Of a stretch of DNA of 64,000 bases, positions 8,639 to 17,617 are shown piece by piece. The notes under the pieces were generated by a model that was not told the DNA's origin, made no database searches, and worked only from the letters and a program-made list of their open reading frames with translations. How positions within the stretch are numbered: position 1 is the first letter of the stretch; each line of letters begins with the position of its first letter. The DNA lies in the NCBI RefSeq assembly GCF_003390335.1, contig NZ_QUOU01000001.1, forward strand, positions 4,092,001 through 4,156,000. The letters are read 5' to 3'. Made by a program: the position numbers and the translations under genes. The DNA is from Thalassotalea euphylliae. GTDB lineage: Bacteria; Pseudomonadota; Gammaproteobacteria; Enterobacterales; Alteromonadaceae.

Positions 8639-10516
8639 ATCAATAGTTTTTATCGACTTTTATTCATGCTAACTATCTTGCTTGTTTGCCAGCATGGTCT
8701 TGCCAACAATGATGATTATCAAAGTAAAGAATATTGGCAAACGCTGGCTGATCGCATTAAAGAAGATCCTAACCTTGTTATTAAAAAAGCGCGCCGTTTG
8801 CAACAACAGTTTAAGCAAGAGCATCAACGCTATAACGAGCTGCAAGCTATGGCAGTATTGAGTAGCGCCTTGGTTGCAACCAGTCAACTTGATCACGCAG
8901 AAATGGTCATTAACGAAGGGCTAGCGCGCGTTGACCACGCAGGCTCAAGCTGGCTCAAACTGCAATTTTTACGTGATCAAATCTTGCTAGCTCATGAACG
9001 TGGCCAGTGGCAGCAGGTGATCGTACTGTCATCTCACGCATTAGCGCTTGCTGAGCAAGCCAATATGCCACAAATGATCGCCCACTTTCTTCACAACTGA
9101 GCACGAGGGTTACGGGCGTCAAGCCAGAACCAACAAGCATTAGCAGACATGCTAGCGGCTTATCAAATTGCCAAAGCGCACGATATGAAGCTCATTTTAG
9201 CGGAAATCGTGAATAGCATTGCCTTGGTGCATCAAAATCTTGGTCAATTTGATGAAGCCATTCGTTATTTTCAAGAAGCACTGACGTTTATCGATGCCGA
9301 AAAAGACAAATTTGGCACCTCTATTTTGCTCTACAACATCGGGGCGCTTCACATATACAAACGAGACTTTGCGCAAGCCAAAGCATATTTGCAACGAAGC
9401 TTAGTATTGAGCTTAACCTTAAACGACAAAATAGGTATTGCTTACGTGCACAGCCAACTTGCCACTATTGCCTATGAAAGCGGTGATTACCAGCGCGCCT
9501 TAAAGCACATAGAGCAATCACTGCCAGTCTTTGAACAAGCCCAAATTAACCAGTCGATCACTTTAGTTAAATTAAATTTAGCGAAAATAACGCTAGCACA
9601 AGGTGATCATCACACCGCGCTAAATATGTTGCTTGCCATTGAAAGTGACATCGCTAACTTAAACAACGATACCCATAGCAAAGGCTATTTGCTTGCTTTA
9701 GCACGCAGCTACCAACAAAGTCACCAGTTTCACCAAGCAGCTGAACAGTATGAGGCGGCCATTGCCCATATTGAAAAAACCGCGAGCAAAAACAACAAAG
9801 AATCGCTGCAGAAAATTCAAACGCAGATGAATATTCAGCACGAACAACAAAAAAACGAATTACTAAAAAAAGAAAATGAACTGCAAAAACAACGTATTGT
9901 GCAGCAAGATTTGCAACAAAAGCTAGTCTACCTTGTCGCCACCACTGTTGTGGCTTTGGTATTAGTGATGCTAGTCATTTTGTATCAGCAAATTCGATCA
10001 CGTCGCAAGTTTATTCGTCTGGCACTAAGCGACGAGCTGACCGGCGCCCCTAATCGCCGCAACATTCGTGAAAAAGGCGCCGTAATGTTTACTCAAGCGA
10101 AAACAAATGCCACTGCGCTGGCGATCGCGGTGATTGATTTGGATAACTTCAAAACCATTAACGACAATTTTGGTCATGAGGCTGGCGACAACGTACTCAA
10201 AGCCTTCTATCAAGCGTGTAAACAGAGTATCAGGGCATCGGACAAGATTGGCAGAATTGGTGGTGAAGAGTGGTTATTAGTCATGCCTGCTGCGAGCGAA
10301 CAAAACATCACAGATGCATTCAAGCGGATAAGACAGGCATTAAACCACCAACATATGGCCGGTGTGCCATCAACTCACCCGGTGACATTTAGCATGGGGG
10401 TGGCTGCGATAAAGGCGGATGATAATGAACTCGACGATGTGATCAGGCGCGCTGACAGCGCCCTCTATAACGCAAAAGCACAGGGACGCGATCAATTAAC
10501 CCTCGCTAGCATTTAA
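8639..10516 (+). pseudogene. TPR-GGDEF diguanylate cyclase, broken by an in-frame stop
   Basis: One continuous frame would encode a secreted/membrane-anchored sensor cyclase: signal sequence, TPR repeats (about 8.7-9.8 kb), coiled coil, a TM helix (LVYLVATTVVALVLVMLVIL) and a C-terminal GGDEF domain. The active-site motif is GGEEW instead of GG(D/E)EF; no RxxD inhibitory site is obvious. A TGA at 9098-9100 interrupts the frame, and both halves are in the same frame, so a single change such as TGG to TGA explains it. The 5' end is also odd. The strong GAGGAG site points at codon ATC (8639), which would begin INSFYRLLFMLTILLV, while the first ATG (8666) has no ribosome site and cuts the signal peptide short. 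Two lesions suggest real decay. The downstream half (from ATG 9149) has no ribosome site of its own. Confidence 0.8.
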
Positions 10517-11001
10517 CTTTGTCTAATATGAGCGGCAATATAAGGGGCAATGGGTTAGCTAGCTTATCTACTTCGAACCAATATTGACGTCAGACTTTTT
10601 GGGTCAGGTATAGTTGATGATCACCGCTATATTTATCACAGCGCTGCGATAAATTAAAAGTTGAAAAAGAAATGACACAATCGCTGCCATTTCACGTAAC
10701 GCTGGCCAAGATTGCTAATCTCGTCAGTTCGTAATACAGTCATAACACACTGTGATGTTAAATCTCCTTGTTCAAAATGCATTTATGTTAACCACAGAAC
10801 TCGTTTGAGAAACAGTTTTTGCAAGGCTCTCTCACGCCATCGCACCTACCGTCACACCAAAAAATTTGCTGTTTGCGAACCACTATTTCAAGCCTCAGAT
10901 ACTTTTGTAATCAATTCGTTATAATTTTGTGAAGATTAGCGAGGAACAAACCTCTACTTTTATATTGCTGCTCAGCATAAAAAAATTAAGAGGAAACAGA
11001 G
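10517..11001. other. Intergenic region without a recognisable gene
   Basis: About 485 bases between the cyclase pseudogene and the spondin-domain gene. The short open frame around 10712 has no ribosome site or protein-like composition. It should contain the promoter of the spondin operon; an AGAGG ribosome site precedes 11002. No terminator was seen. Confidence 0.5.
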
Positions 11002-11811
11002 ATGAGATTTAACAAAGTTGTAACAGGCCTTGCGTTTGGGCTCGCAGCTTCAAGCTTCGCCAATGCGCAAACAATCGATATTAGTATCACCAATTTAACA
11101 CACGCACAAAACTTCACACCGCGTTTAGTGATCGCGCACGACGATACAGTTGATGCGTTTGAAGTGGGTCAACCAGCTTCAACAGCACTAGCATGGTTAG
11201 CAGAAGCTGGCGTTATTGAAGACGAACAAAATGCAGCTTCTAGCGGTCAAAACTTCGAAGCTGTGCTAGGGCCGGAAGATACTGACAATGGCTCAAACAC
11301 TTGGCACCGTTTTGGTGGTTTATTAGCGCCATCAATGACGCTTAGCTACCCGTTCGATACCATGGACAAGCCTTACTTATCTTTACTATCTATGTTGGTA
11401 CCAACTAACGATGCTTTCGTCGGTTTAGACTCAATCATGATCCCAACAGAGCCGGGCACCTACACTTATTACCTGAACGCATATGACGCAGGTACCGAAT
11501 TAAACGACGAATTAAACAGTGCACGCACCGATGTAACCGAAGCCGGTACAGGTAATGCCTTAGGCGGCTATGGTGTACCAGGTGTTGCTGGTGGCGGTGC
11601 TTCTCCAGTGCCATTAGGCACAGGTGGCACAGGTGTTGGTGCGGTTATCGAAAATGGTCAAGTTGAAGATGGTACAGACGGCCCAGTACACATTCACCGT
11701 AACGTTTTAGGTGACACAAGCGATTCAGGTGGCGCAAGCGATCTAGACTCTACTGTACACCGTTGGTTAAACCCTGTTGCTCGCGTTACTATTACTGTAC
11801 CAGCACCATAA
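11002..11811 (+). CDS. Secreted spondin-domain protein
   Basis: A 269-aa exported protein with signal peptide MRFNKVVTGLAFGLAASSFANA. The mature part begins TIDISITNLTHAQNFTP, followed by the pattern of a spondin N-terminal domain: an I-T-N-L-T-x-x-Q start, a hydrophobic LSMLVPTNDAF core, a YLNAYDAGTELNDE acidic turn and a closing HIHRN...HRWLNPVARVTI segment. A Gly-rich loop lies before the last strands. It is followed 16 bases later by a paralogous lipoprotein, so the two form an operon. Spondin domains bind extracellular partners in animals; the bacterial role is not established. An acidic, possibly Ca2+-binding surface is inferred. Confidence 0.8.
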   Translation: MRFNKVVTGLAFGLAASSFANAQTIDISITNLTHAQNFTPRLVIAHDDTVDAFEVGQPASTALAWLAEAGVIEDEQNAASSGQNFEAVLGPEDTDNGSNTWHRFGGLLAPSMTLSYPFDTMDKPYLSLLSMLVPTNDAFVGLDSIMIPTEPGTYTYYLNAYDAGTELNDELNSARTDVTEAGTGNALGGYGVPGVAGGGASPVPLGTGGTGVGAVIENGQVEDGTDGPVHIHRNVLGDTSDSGGASDLDSTVHRWLNPVARVTITVPAP

Positions 11812-11827
11812 GTTGGAGGAGTAAATC

Positions 11828-12685
11828 ATGAGAAAGTCAACACTTAGCGTGAGACTCCTGGTTTTGTCATTGGCACTAGGCCTAGGTGGCTGTTTTGATG
11901 ACGGTGACGATGGCGCTGACGGTGCTCAAGGCCCACAAGGTGAGCAAGGACCAGCAGGTCCGGCTGGTCCAGCAGGCCCTGCGGGTCAAGATGGCCAAGA
12001 TGGTCAGGACGGCAATGGCAACACAGCAGTCTACACAGTACAAATTACTAACTTAACTTACGCGCAACCGTTCTCACCAGCAGCAATTATTTTGCATGAG
12101 GCCGGTTACAGCGCATTCACCGATGGTGAACCAGCGAGCGTAGCGATTGAAGAATTAGCAGAAGGCGGCAGCAACGCGAGTTTACTAAGCGAAGCGATGG
12201 GCTCTGTTTATTACCTTGACTCACAATCAGGTAGTGGCCCGATTCCACCGCGTTCAATTGGTAATACTTACACACTCGTTGTACCAGCGTTAGACGTAGA
12301 TAATCTTCGCCTATCGTTTGCAACCATGCTAGTTAACACCAATGATGCCTTCACTGCATTAAATGCGATGGACGTGAGCAACATGACGGTTGGCCAAAGC
12401 GCAAGCTTTATGACACCAACATGGGACTCAGGCACAGAAGCGAATACGGAAACGGCCGACACTATGCCTGGTCCTGCGGCGGCAGCAGCTGGCGGCGGCG
12501 GTGCAGCAGCTGGTTTCGATGCAACGCGTGATGACTTATTTGATCGCGTACACTTCCACCGCGGTGCAACGACCAGTGCAAACGCTACTGACCCTAGCAT
12601 GGAAGGTTTGAGTACTTCTGTTCTGACAGAGGGACACCGTTGGGATAATCCAACGGCGAAAGTCACTATCACGCGTACTCGATAA
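11828..12685 (+). CDS. Collagen-like spondin-domain lipoprotein
   Basis: A 285-aa lipoprotein. The lipobox is LGGC at about 19-22. An acidic DDGDDG stretch and about ten Gly-X-Y triplets (GADGAQGPQGEQGPAGPAGP and on to GQDGQDG) form a short collagen-like stalk. A second spondin N-terminal domain (YTVQITNLTYAQPFSPAAI ... FATMLVNTNDAF ... HFHRG ... HRWDNPTAKVTITR) matches the protein just upstream strand for strand, so the pair arose by tandem duplication. The Ala/Gly loop PAAAAAGGGGAAAG replaces the Gly-rich loop of its neighbour. Likely cell-surface or periplasmic, held away from the membrane by the triple-helix stalk. Function unknown. Confidence 0.82.
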   Translation: MRKSTLSVRLLVLSLALGLGGCFDDGDDGADGAQGPQGEQGPAGPAGPAGPAGQDGQDGQDGNGNTAVYTVQITNLTYAQPFSPAAIILHEAGYSAFTDGEPASVAIEELAEGGSNASLLSEAMGSVYYLDSQSGSGPIPPRSIGNTYTLVVPALDVDNLRLSFATMLVNTNDAFTALNAMDVSNMTVGQSASFMTPTWDSGTEANTETADTMPGPAAAAAGGGGAAAGFDATRDDLFDRVHFHRGATTSANATDPSMEGLSTSVLTEGHRWDNPTAKVTITRTR

Positions 12686-12746
12686 ACGCACTCGTTAAAC
12701 CTAAAAGCGTTAACCTCAAATAATGTCTTAGCGGCATAAGTAGAAT

Positions 12747-12775
12747 AAAAAAGGCTTCCAATGGAAGCCTTTTTT
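12747..12775. terminator. Bidirectional rho-independent terminator
   Basis: The stem AAAAAAGGCTTCC / GGAAGCCTTTTTT with a 3-nt loop lies 61 bases after the collagen-like lipoprotein gene. It has T runs on both strands. Confidence 0.9.
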
Positions 12776-13128
12776 ATTGCCCTATGTATTATTCACTAAC
12801 ACTCGTTGGTGCTTGCTCTTCAATAAACTCGGCGCGGATGGTGTGTCGATGTCGATACGGTCACAATCGTTACATAGAGCTGCTAGTGCATTGTGCAATT
12901 TATACATTTTGTAACAACGGTCTAATTCAATTTCTAATTTTTTAAACGCCCGGAGCCACCACTAATAAATAGCCGCTACCCCTAGCAGGCTAATTAAACT
13001 CAAGTATTCCGAACAATTAACAGCTATCACAAACGTGCGCCGACACTAGTTATATTGAAACCACTCAGTCGTTAGCTGATTTATGACATAGTGACAGAAA
13101 AGTCAGCCGTTACACCATGACTACTGGC
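12776..13128. other. Intergenic region with a possible gene remnant
   Basis: No intact gene. On the minus strand, 12789-12857 reads a short protein-like tail (HTIRAEFIEEQAPTSVSE, then stop) that ends just before the bidirectional terminator. Stops lie immediately upstream in frame, so it could be the tail of a deleted gene. The rest holds nothing recognisable. Confidence 0.25.
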
Positions 13129-13836
13129 TTAACGACGAGATTTACGCACCGCGACGCCAAGTAACACTAAACCCAGCAAGGCTAAGGTATCTGGCTCTGG
13201 AATTTGAGCGCTAGTTGAACTACCAGTTAAGCTCGCAAAGCGTGCGGTTTGGCTCTCAGTGTAAAAACCAACATGCCCACGGGTAAAGTTGTTGTCGATA
13301 AACGATTGCTCCACACCACCTAAGCTAAATGAAATTTGCTCACCTGCTCGTGCAACGCTAAAGCGGTAATTAACATCATCTTGCCAAAACAGTTCCTGCT
13401 CAAACAAAGTGCTTGAAACACCATCGACTTCTTTAACTAAAAACATACCACTTGAAACGGCGTATCGGCCGTCAGCACGGTCACCACGATCGTTCAGGCC
13501 ACCTTGCTCCCAACCCAAGCGGTAATGATTTCGCTCGTCTTGCCAACCAAACACAACACCGAGAATATCGTCATCATCAAATAAATCCGATGTTGGTGTC
13601 ATAAAGCCACTAAAGACAAAATCACCATCAAAGATAAAATCACTAATTAAAGCGCCATTGGCATTGTTATTTTGTATCGCTTGATTGCCATTTGCACTGG
13701 TAATACCTTGCGAGCCACCACGAGCGGGGGATTCGGCTAATGTCCACAAACTGGTATCAACAATAATATTGGCTTGCGCATCAGTAAAAATAAGGAATAG
13801 AGATAAAAACGAAAGGCTTTTAATAGACTTCAACAT
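13129..13836 (-). CDS. PEP-CTERM sorting-domain protein
   Basis: A 235-aa exported protein: signal peptide (LSFLSLFLIFTDAQA), a beta-rich domain resembling the thrombospondin C-terminal/laminin-G-like jelly roll (GVVFGWQDERNHYRLGWEQGG, then RFSVARAGEQISFSL), and a C-terminal PEP-CTERM signal: IPEP, a hydrophobic LALLGLVLLGVAV helix, and a basic RKSRR tail. Such tails are cut by exosortase in EPS-producing gram-negatives, so an exosortase should exist elsewhere in the genome. Several DDD acidic patches may bind Ca2+. It stands alone with no obvious operon partner. Likely a surface or matrix protein. Confidence 0.85.
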   Translation of the reverse strand: MLKSIKSLSFLSLFLIFTDAQANIIVDTSLWTLAESPARGGSQGITSANGNQAIQNNNANGALISDFIFDGDFVFSGFMTPTSDLFDDDDILGVVFGWQDERNHYRLGWEQGGLNDRGDRADGRYAVSSGMFLVKEVDGVSSTLFEQELFWQDDVNYRFSVARAGEQISFSLGGVEQSFIDNNFTRGHVGFYTESQTARFASLTGSSTSAQIPEPDTLALLGLVLLGVAVRKSRR

Positions 13837-14540
13837 GCTACAACCTAAACTAAAACAAGTTAATTAAAAAATGAATACAGTAATACTTATATTCTCTATG
13901 CTAAACAATTAGTTACTATATTTAACATTGTACTTGACCGAGGTTTAAGCAAGAAAAACACCACCCTGAAAAGCCATTATTTATCATACAGTTAAATTAA
14001 CATCCTTGTTTCAAAAGGGTAAAGTGTTAAATATTCTGACACTCAATAAGAATCATTTTACGGTTCAATAAGTTAACGAAGTAAAAGCCAAATATCTGCC
14101 AACTTAGCTATCTCACGCATAGGCACAGGAAAAAGCAAAGCTAAATTAACGCGCTTAGCCAATTGCGGTGGCAAAATTGCCGACTTCAAAATTAAAAATA
14201 CTGCCATCAAAGAAAAACAGTCGCCTTGAGTGAAGCGCACTATACTTAAAGCACCCTGCGTAAACCTACGTACTTAAAGCTGCGTACTTTAACCTTAGTA
14301 CTTAGACCAAATCACTCAAGCCAAAGCAAAGCACTGAAAGCCAAAGCAAAGCACTGAAAGCCAAAGCAAAGCACTGAAAGCCAAAGCAAAGCACTGAAAG
14401 CAAAGCTGTGTCGGGACTTCAACTCAACCTAATCAAAGTACCTAGCTGAATGTTGCAGTTACAATGTCTGACCAAGTTGGCTGGCGTTTTATCGCAATAA
14501 GGGATGTTCAAACCAAGATTAATAGAAGGCTGTCAGTATT
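13837..14540. other. Long intergenic region with a 20-bp tandem repeat
   Basis: About 700 bases with no convincing coding frame on either strand. The only structured element is the four-copy 20-bp repeat at 14321-14400. A pair of near-repeats (CCTACGTACTTAAAGCTGCG / CGTACTTTAACCTTAGTACT) lies just upstream of it. Confidence 0.5.
14321..14400. repeat. Four perfect tandem copies of a 20-bp unit
   Basis: The unit CCAAAGCAAAGCACTGAAAG occurs four times head to tail with no variation, followed by a partial copy (CAAAGC). It is non-coding, 140 bases upstream of the next gene. Perfect identity implies a young, possibly length-variable array. Confidence 0.95.
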
Positions 14541-15293
14541 GTGACTATAAGTTACCATTTAAAAACCCTACTAGTGTCAGCATTTTTTACACTGCCAATT
14601 TCTCTGCTTGCTAAAGATGTTGTTTCACATGCCGAAAATGATGCGATTACCGCATCGGTATCGCCGGACTTTCCCACAGGTTTACACGCCCAATATATGC
14701 GTTATCTAAGCCAACAACTTAATCTGCAAGTCAATATCAAACCTATGCCATTGGCACGGCGGATCAAGGAGCTTGAAAAAGGAACTATCGATATTATTAT
14801 TCTCAATTACCGAGAAAACCCTGCACTAACCTTTTTGCAACCCGCGTATAGCCCGATCACCGAATACCTGTTCGTCAATCACGACGACAAAAATAAAATC
14901 ACCAATTACCAGCAACTCATTAACGCTACCATTGGTTTAAACACAGGCTCAGGAGTATTCCCAATTTTTGATAACGATGAGGCATCAAAAAAAATCACCG
15001 TTAATACCCTAGAACAAAAGGTCCTGCTTTTAAAACACAAACGCATTGATGGCTTCTTTCATACGAACCTAAGCACTAAGGCAGTACTGAAAAAAATGGG
15101 CTTAGCAGCACAAATAGTTAAATCAGCTTGGCAACCCAAATACTTGAGAAAGCAATCGCATTTTGTCATTTCACCAAACTCACAACTCTTTCACCGTAGA
15201 GCTGAGTTAGAAGGAATTATTGAGCAAGGAGTTGCTAATGGCGAGTTTCTTGAAATTAGGCAAGTCCACTACAAAGGTACTAACAATAAGTAA
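14541..15293 (+). CDS. Solitary periplasmic solute-binding protein (SBP_bac_3-like)
   Basis: A 250-aa exported protein with signal peptide LLVSAFFTLPISLLA. The mature protein shows the bilobed family-3 binding-protein pattern: YMRYLSQQLNLQVNIKPMPLARRIKELEKGTIDIII, a conserved acidic residue after the first lobe, and the crossover at TIGLNTGSGVFPIF. The GTG start at 14541 is directly followed by the signal sequence. No ABC permease or ATPase gene is adjacent. Orphan proteins of this type in alteromonads often feed sensor proteins or act with distant transporters. The ligand is unknown; amino acids are only the family default. Confidence 0.75.
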   Translation: MTISYHLKTLLVSAFFTLPISLLAKDVVSHAENDAITASVSPDFPTGLHAQYMRYLSQQLNLQVNIKPMPLARRIKELEKGTIDIIILNYRENPALTFLQPAYSPITEYLFVNHDDKNKITNYQQLINATIGLNTGSGVFPIFDNDEASKKITVNTLEQKVLLLKHKRIDGFFHTNLSTKAVLKKMGLAAQIVKSAWQPKYLRKQSHFVISPNSQLFHRRAELEGIIEQGVANGEFLEIRQVHYKGTNNK

Positions 15294-15308
15294 CCTGCCC
15301 TTAATGAT

Positions 15309-15347
15309 AAAAACGCCCATACAAACTCAATTTGTATGGGCGTTTTT
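15309..15347. terminator. Strong bidirectional terminator
   Basis: The 17-bp perfect stem AAAAACGCCCATACAAA / TTTGTATGGGCGTTTTT with a 5-nt loop lies between the convergent binding-protein and prepilin genes. Confidence 0.93.
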
Positions 15348-15417
15348 GAATCTATTTACCAACGACTTATACAAGATTACCGTTAATCCATAGGCTCGTA
15401 TGCATTAGCTTTCGCGA

Positions 15418-15972
15418 TTAAGGAATCGTAAATCCTGCGGGAAACTCAACCACATCGCCAGTTGTGTATAAGTATCTAAACTGGCGTGCGTTGTAACCAA
15501 CCGCTTTTGATTCAGAGACAAAGGTGTAGTAGCAAGTATCGGCATTGTTGGTCACAGCAACATCTACATTAGCCGCTAAATTTTTGATGCCATTGCCATC
15601 ACCTGCTGGAATTGCAGCGATTAAATCTGTGTTGAGTACTCCGTTAAAAACCGCTAAACAGTCTTGCGGCGAAGAGACTTGCGTACCATCATCTGTGCCT
15701 GCTGGATAACCTAAGCTATTAAAATCCAGATCATCGACTAAATCGATGGCGCCAGCACCGGTTGGCGCGCCGGATGCTTGCCATTTGTAATGAGCGAGGT
15801 CCATACCAGAGCGAAAGTTGCCAAAGGTGGCATTAAATACTGATTCATGTGCATCAGAAGCGAGATTAATAAAACGCGGGGCAGCGACAGCCGCTAAGAT
15901 CCCCAAAATCACAATAACAACCACTAACTCTATTAAAGTGAAGCCAGTATTCACTTTCTTACTACTATTCAT
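15418..15972 (-). CDS. Type IV (MSHA-like) prepilin
   Basis: A 184-aa pilin precursor. A short basic leader (MNSSKKVNTG) is followed by the prepilin peptidase site G/FTLIEL with Glu5, then the hydrophobic N-terminal helix VVVIVILGILAAVAAPRF. The body keeps two Cys residues (in PQDCLAVFNG and ADTCYYTFV) that can form the C-terminal disulfide loop. The leader and the AAPRFINLASDAH segment resemble MSHA pilins. No assembly ATPase or secretin gene is adjacent, so it is a stand-alone major or minor pilin that uses machinery encoded elsewhere. Role in surface attachment is inferred from the family. Confidence 0.88.
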   Translation of the reverse strand: MNSSKKVNTGFTLIELVVVIVILGILAAVAAPRFINLASDAHESVFNATFGNFRSGMDLAHYKWQASGAPTGAGAIDLVDDLDFNSLGYPAGTDDGTQVSSPQDCLAVFNGVLNTDLIAAIPAGDGNGIKNLAANVDVAVTNNADTCYYTFVSESKAVGYNARQFRYLYTTGDVVEFPAGFTIP

Positions 15973-16103
15973 ATTTTTCCATGCGACTTTGTTAAAAAGA
16001 CAAGGATCTTTTGCTAATCCTTAGCTCAAGCGTTAAACAACGAGATAACCATATGACGGCGTAATCTCCTCATCTGGATACTAACGTAATACCAGCGAGT
16101 AAA

Positions 16104-17294
16104 CTAGTCAAATTTCGCTAACTCATTGTAAAGCTTAATCATACTCGTTATTGAAAGCCTTTGTGGCGCGAGCCCTACGCCATGGTGAAGGTAGTGTTGA
16201 TAAGATAAAAATTGCCAGCCTTTGCGCTTGATAAAGCGACTAAACTGACGAACATTCGTTTGTGTGATTAACTCAAAATTATATTTTCCTAATGAATCCT
16301 GATAGCGCTGAGGGGCATCAGCAAGCTGATATTGGGCAATTTGCAACACGGCTTGTCCTGCCATTAAAAAGTGTCCGCCGACTGACGCAGTGAGCTTGCC
16401 CTGCTCGATACTCTCAATCGCGCCTGACAGCCAATCAAAGCCACCAATAAAGTATGGCTGGTTATGTTGCTTACTAGCCAATTGATACGCAGTCAGTGCC
16501 AAGTCATCGTTAGCGCACCAAATTAATCGAGCCTGTGGGTAGCGACGCAAAATCTCCGGTAATTTGTCCTGCGCAATTTGCTTATCCCAGTTGGTCGAAA
16601 ATACCTGCTTTAGCTGGAGCTTTTGCTTAGCGTCCATATCCACCAGTACTTGCTCGCGCTGCTTGGAAACGGAATTAAAATTGCCCCCCAAACCCACCAC
16701 ATTTATTGGCTTATTTGGATATGCATTTTTATGCTCACGCAGCAACGCATCCAGCAACAGTTGACTACCTTGTTGATTATCATAAACAACTTCCCCTATC
16801 CAATTAGGATAAGATTCAGTGGGGTATTGGATAATGCCATCTTGATTATCAAAATCGGTATCTTCTAAGGTGATAAATTTAACGTTTGCTTGGTGAAGCA
16901 GATCAAACAATGCCCTGGCATTACCTTGGTAGGGGCGAATAATGACATAATCGGGTTTATTGTCCTGACGGAGCAAATGTTCAACTGTGCTCAGCAACGA
17001 AAAACGGCTTTCAATTGAGGTATAAGTTTGAATATTAATACCGAGATCAGCAGCCACCGTATACGCGACATCTTCGACGATTCGCCAAAAGCTGTGCTCA
17101 GCAGCTTGCGGTAAAATTAAGGCAATCGAGGGCTTCTTTTGAACAAGCGCAGCACCAGTTTTTTCGGCTTGTTCGTTTGCTCCTTTGCTAAGTGCCAAGG
17201 TATTCGCGTTGACATTAAGGCTTACACAGAATAAGAGTAATAAAGCATGCAAAAATAAGTGAACAACTTGGTGAATAAGAGTGTTGATATGCAA
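16104..17294 (-). CDS. Periplasmic sugar-binding protein of the LacI/RbsB fold
   Basis: A 396-aa exported protein: N-terminal hydrophobic segment (HLFLHALLLLFCVSLNVNA), then the type-1 periplasmic-binding fold: PSIALILPQAAEHSFWRIVEDVAYTV (first lobe), DYVIIRPYQGN, a VVGLGGNFNSVSKQR hinge-side loop, RLIWCANDDLALTAYQLA and FIGGFDWLSGAIESIEQG. These motifs are those of ribose/autoinducer-2-type binding proteins. It is encoded alone, with no ABC permease nearby, so it may present its ligand to a sensor kinase as LuxP does; this is inference. The start is TTG at 17294. The ligand is unknown. Confidence 0.75.
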   Translation of the reverse strand: MHINTLIHQVVHLFLHALLLLFCVSLNVNANTLALSKGANEQAEKTGAALVQKKPSIALILPQAAEHSFWRIVEDVAYTVAADLGINIQTYTSIESRFSLLSTVEHLLRQDNKPDYVIIRPYQGNARALFDLLHQANVKFITLEDTDFDNQDGIIQYPTESYPNWIGEVVYDNQQGSQLLLDALLREHKNAYPNKPINVVGLGGNFNSVSKQREQVLVDMDAKQKLQLKQVFSTNWDKQIAQDKLPEILRRYPQARLIWCANDDLALTAYQLASKQHNQPYFIGGFDWLSGAIESIEQGKLTASVGGHFLMAGQAVLQIAQYQLADAPQRYQDSLGKYNFELITQTNVRQFSRFIKRKGWQFLSYQHYLHHGVGLAPQRLSITSMIKLYNELAKFD

Positions 17295-17617
17295 TGCCCC
17301 ATCATTGCCAGTACTTGCAACAAGATTAGCATAGAAGGCAAAGAATATTTTTATCTCGACCTTGGGGAGCGTGCCAGCGGTGCTGATAATTGCTCAATTA
17401 ATTCAATGGGGAAAGCAATGCTTTCAGGAGTCTAGGTGAAAAGTAGTTATGCCAGCGTGCAGCATTTTGCATGAAATTCCGATACGTTAAAGCGACTTTT
17501 TCACTCTTTAGCATGTATCGGAATTTTAAGGGGGTTGTCTTGATAATGTTGAAAAAATGGCAATAACTGAGCAGATTAGCAAAGGCAGCATACACTGCCT
17601 AAGCCCATCAACTAGGG
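17295..17617. other. Intergenic region with a long inverted repeat
   Basis: No gene recognised. A perfect 12-bp inverted repeat (AAATTCCGATAC at 17474-17485 and GTATCGGAATTT at 17515-17526) encloses 29 bases, about 90-145 bases past the end of the L-lactate dehydrogenase gene. It lacks a T run, so it is not a standard terminator. Confidence 0.6.

Noticed and set aside
9098..9100. In-frame TGA in the TPR-GGDEF gene as a selenocysteine codon
   Set aside because: It lies between TPR repeats, away from any redox site, and the gene also lacks a normal start; a point mutation is simpler.
10712..10924. 70-aa open frame before the spondin genes
   Set aside because: Non-ATG start, no ribosome site, no protein-like pattern; likely chance.
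14321..14400. Tandem repeat as a CRISPR array
   Set aside because: The four 20-bp units are directly joined with no spacers, and no cas gene is near.
17398..17595. 65-aa frame past lldD
   Set aside because: It overlaps the 12-bp inverted repeat, lacks a ribosome site and has no family likeness.
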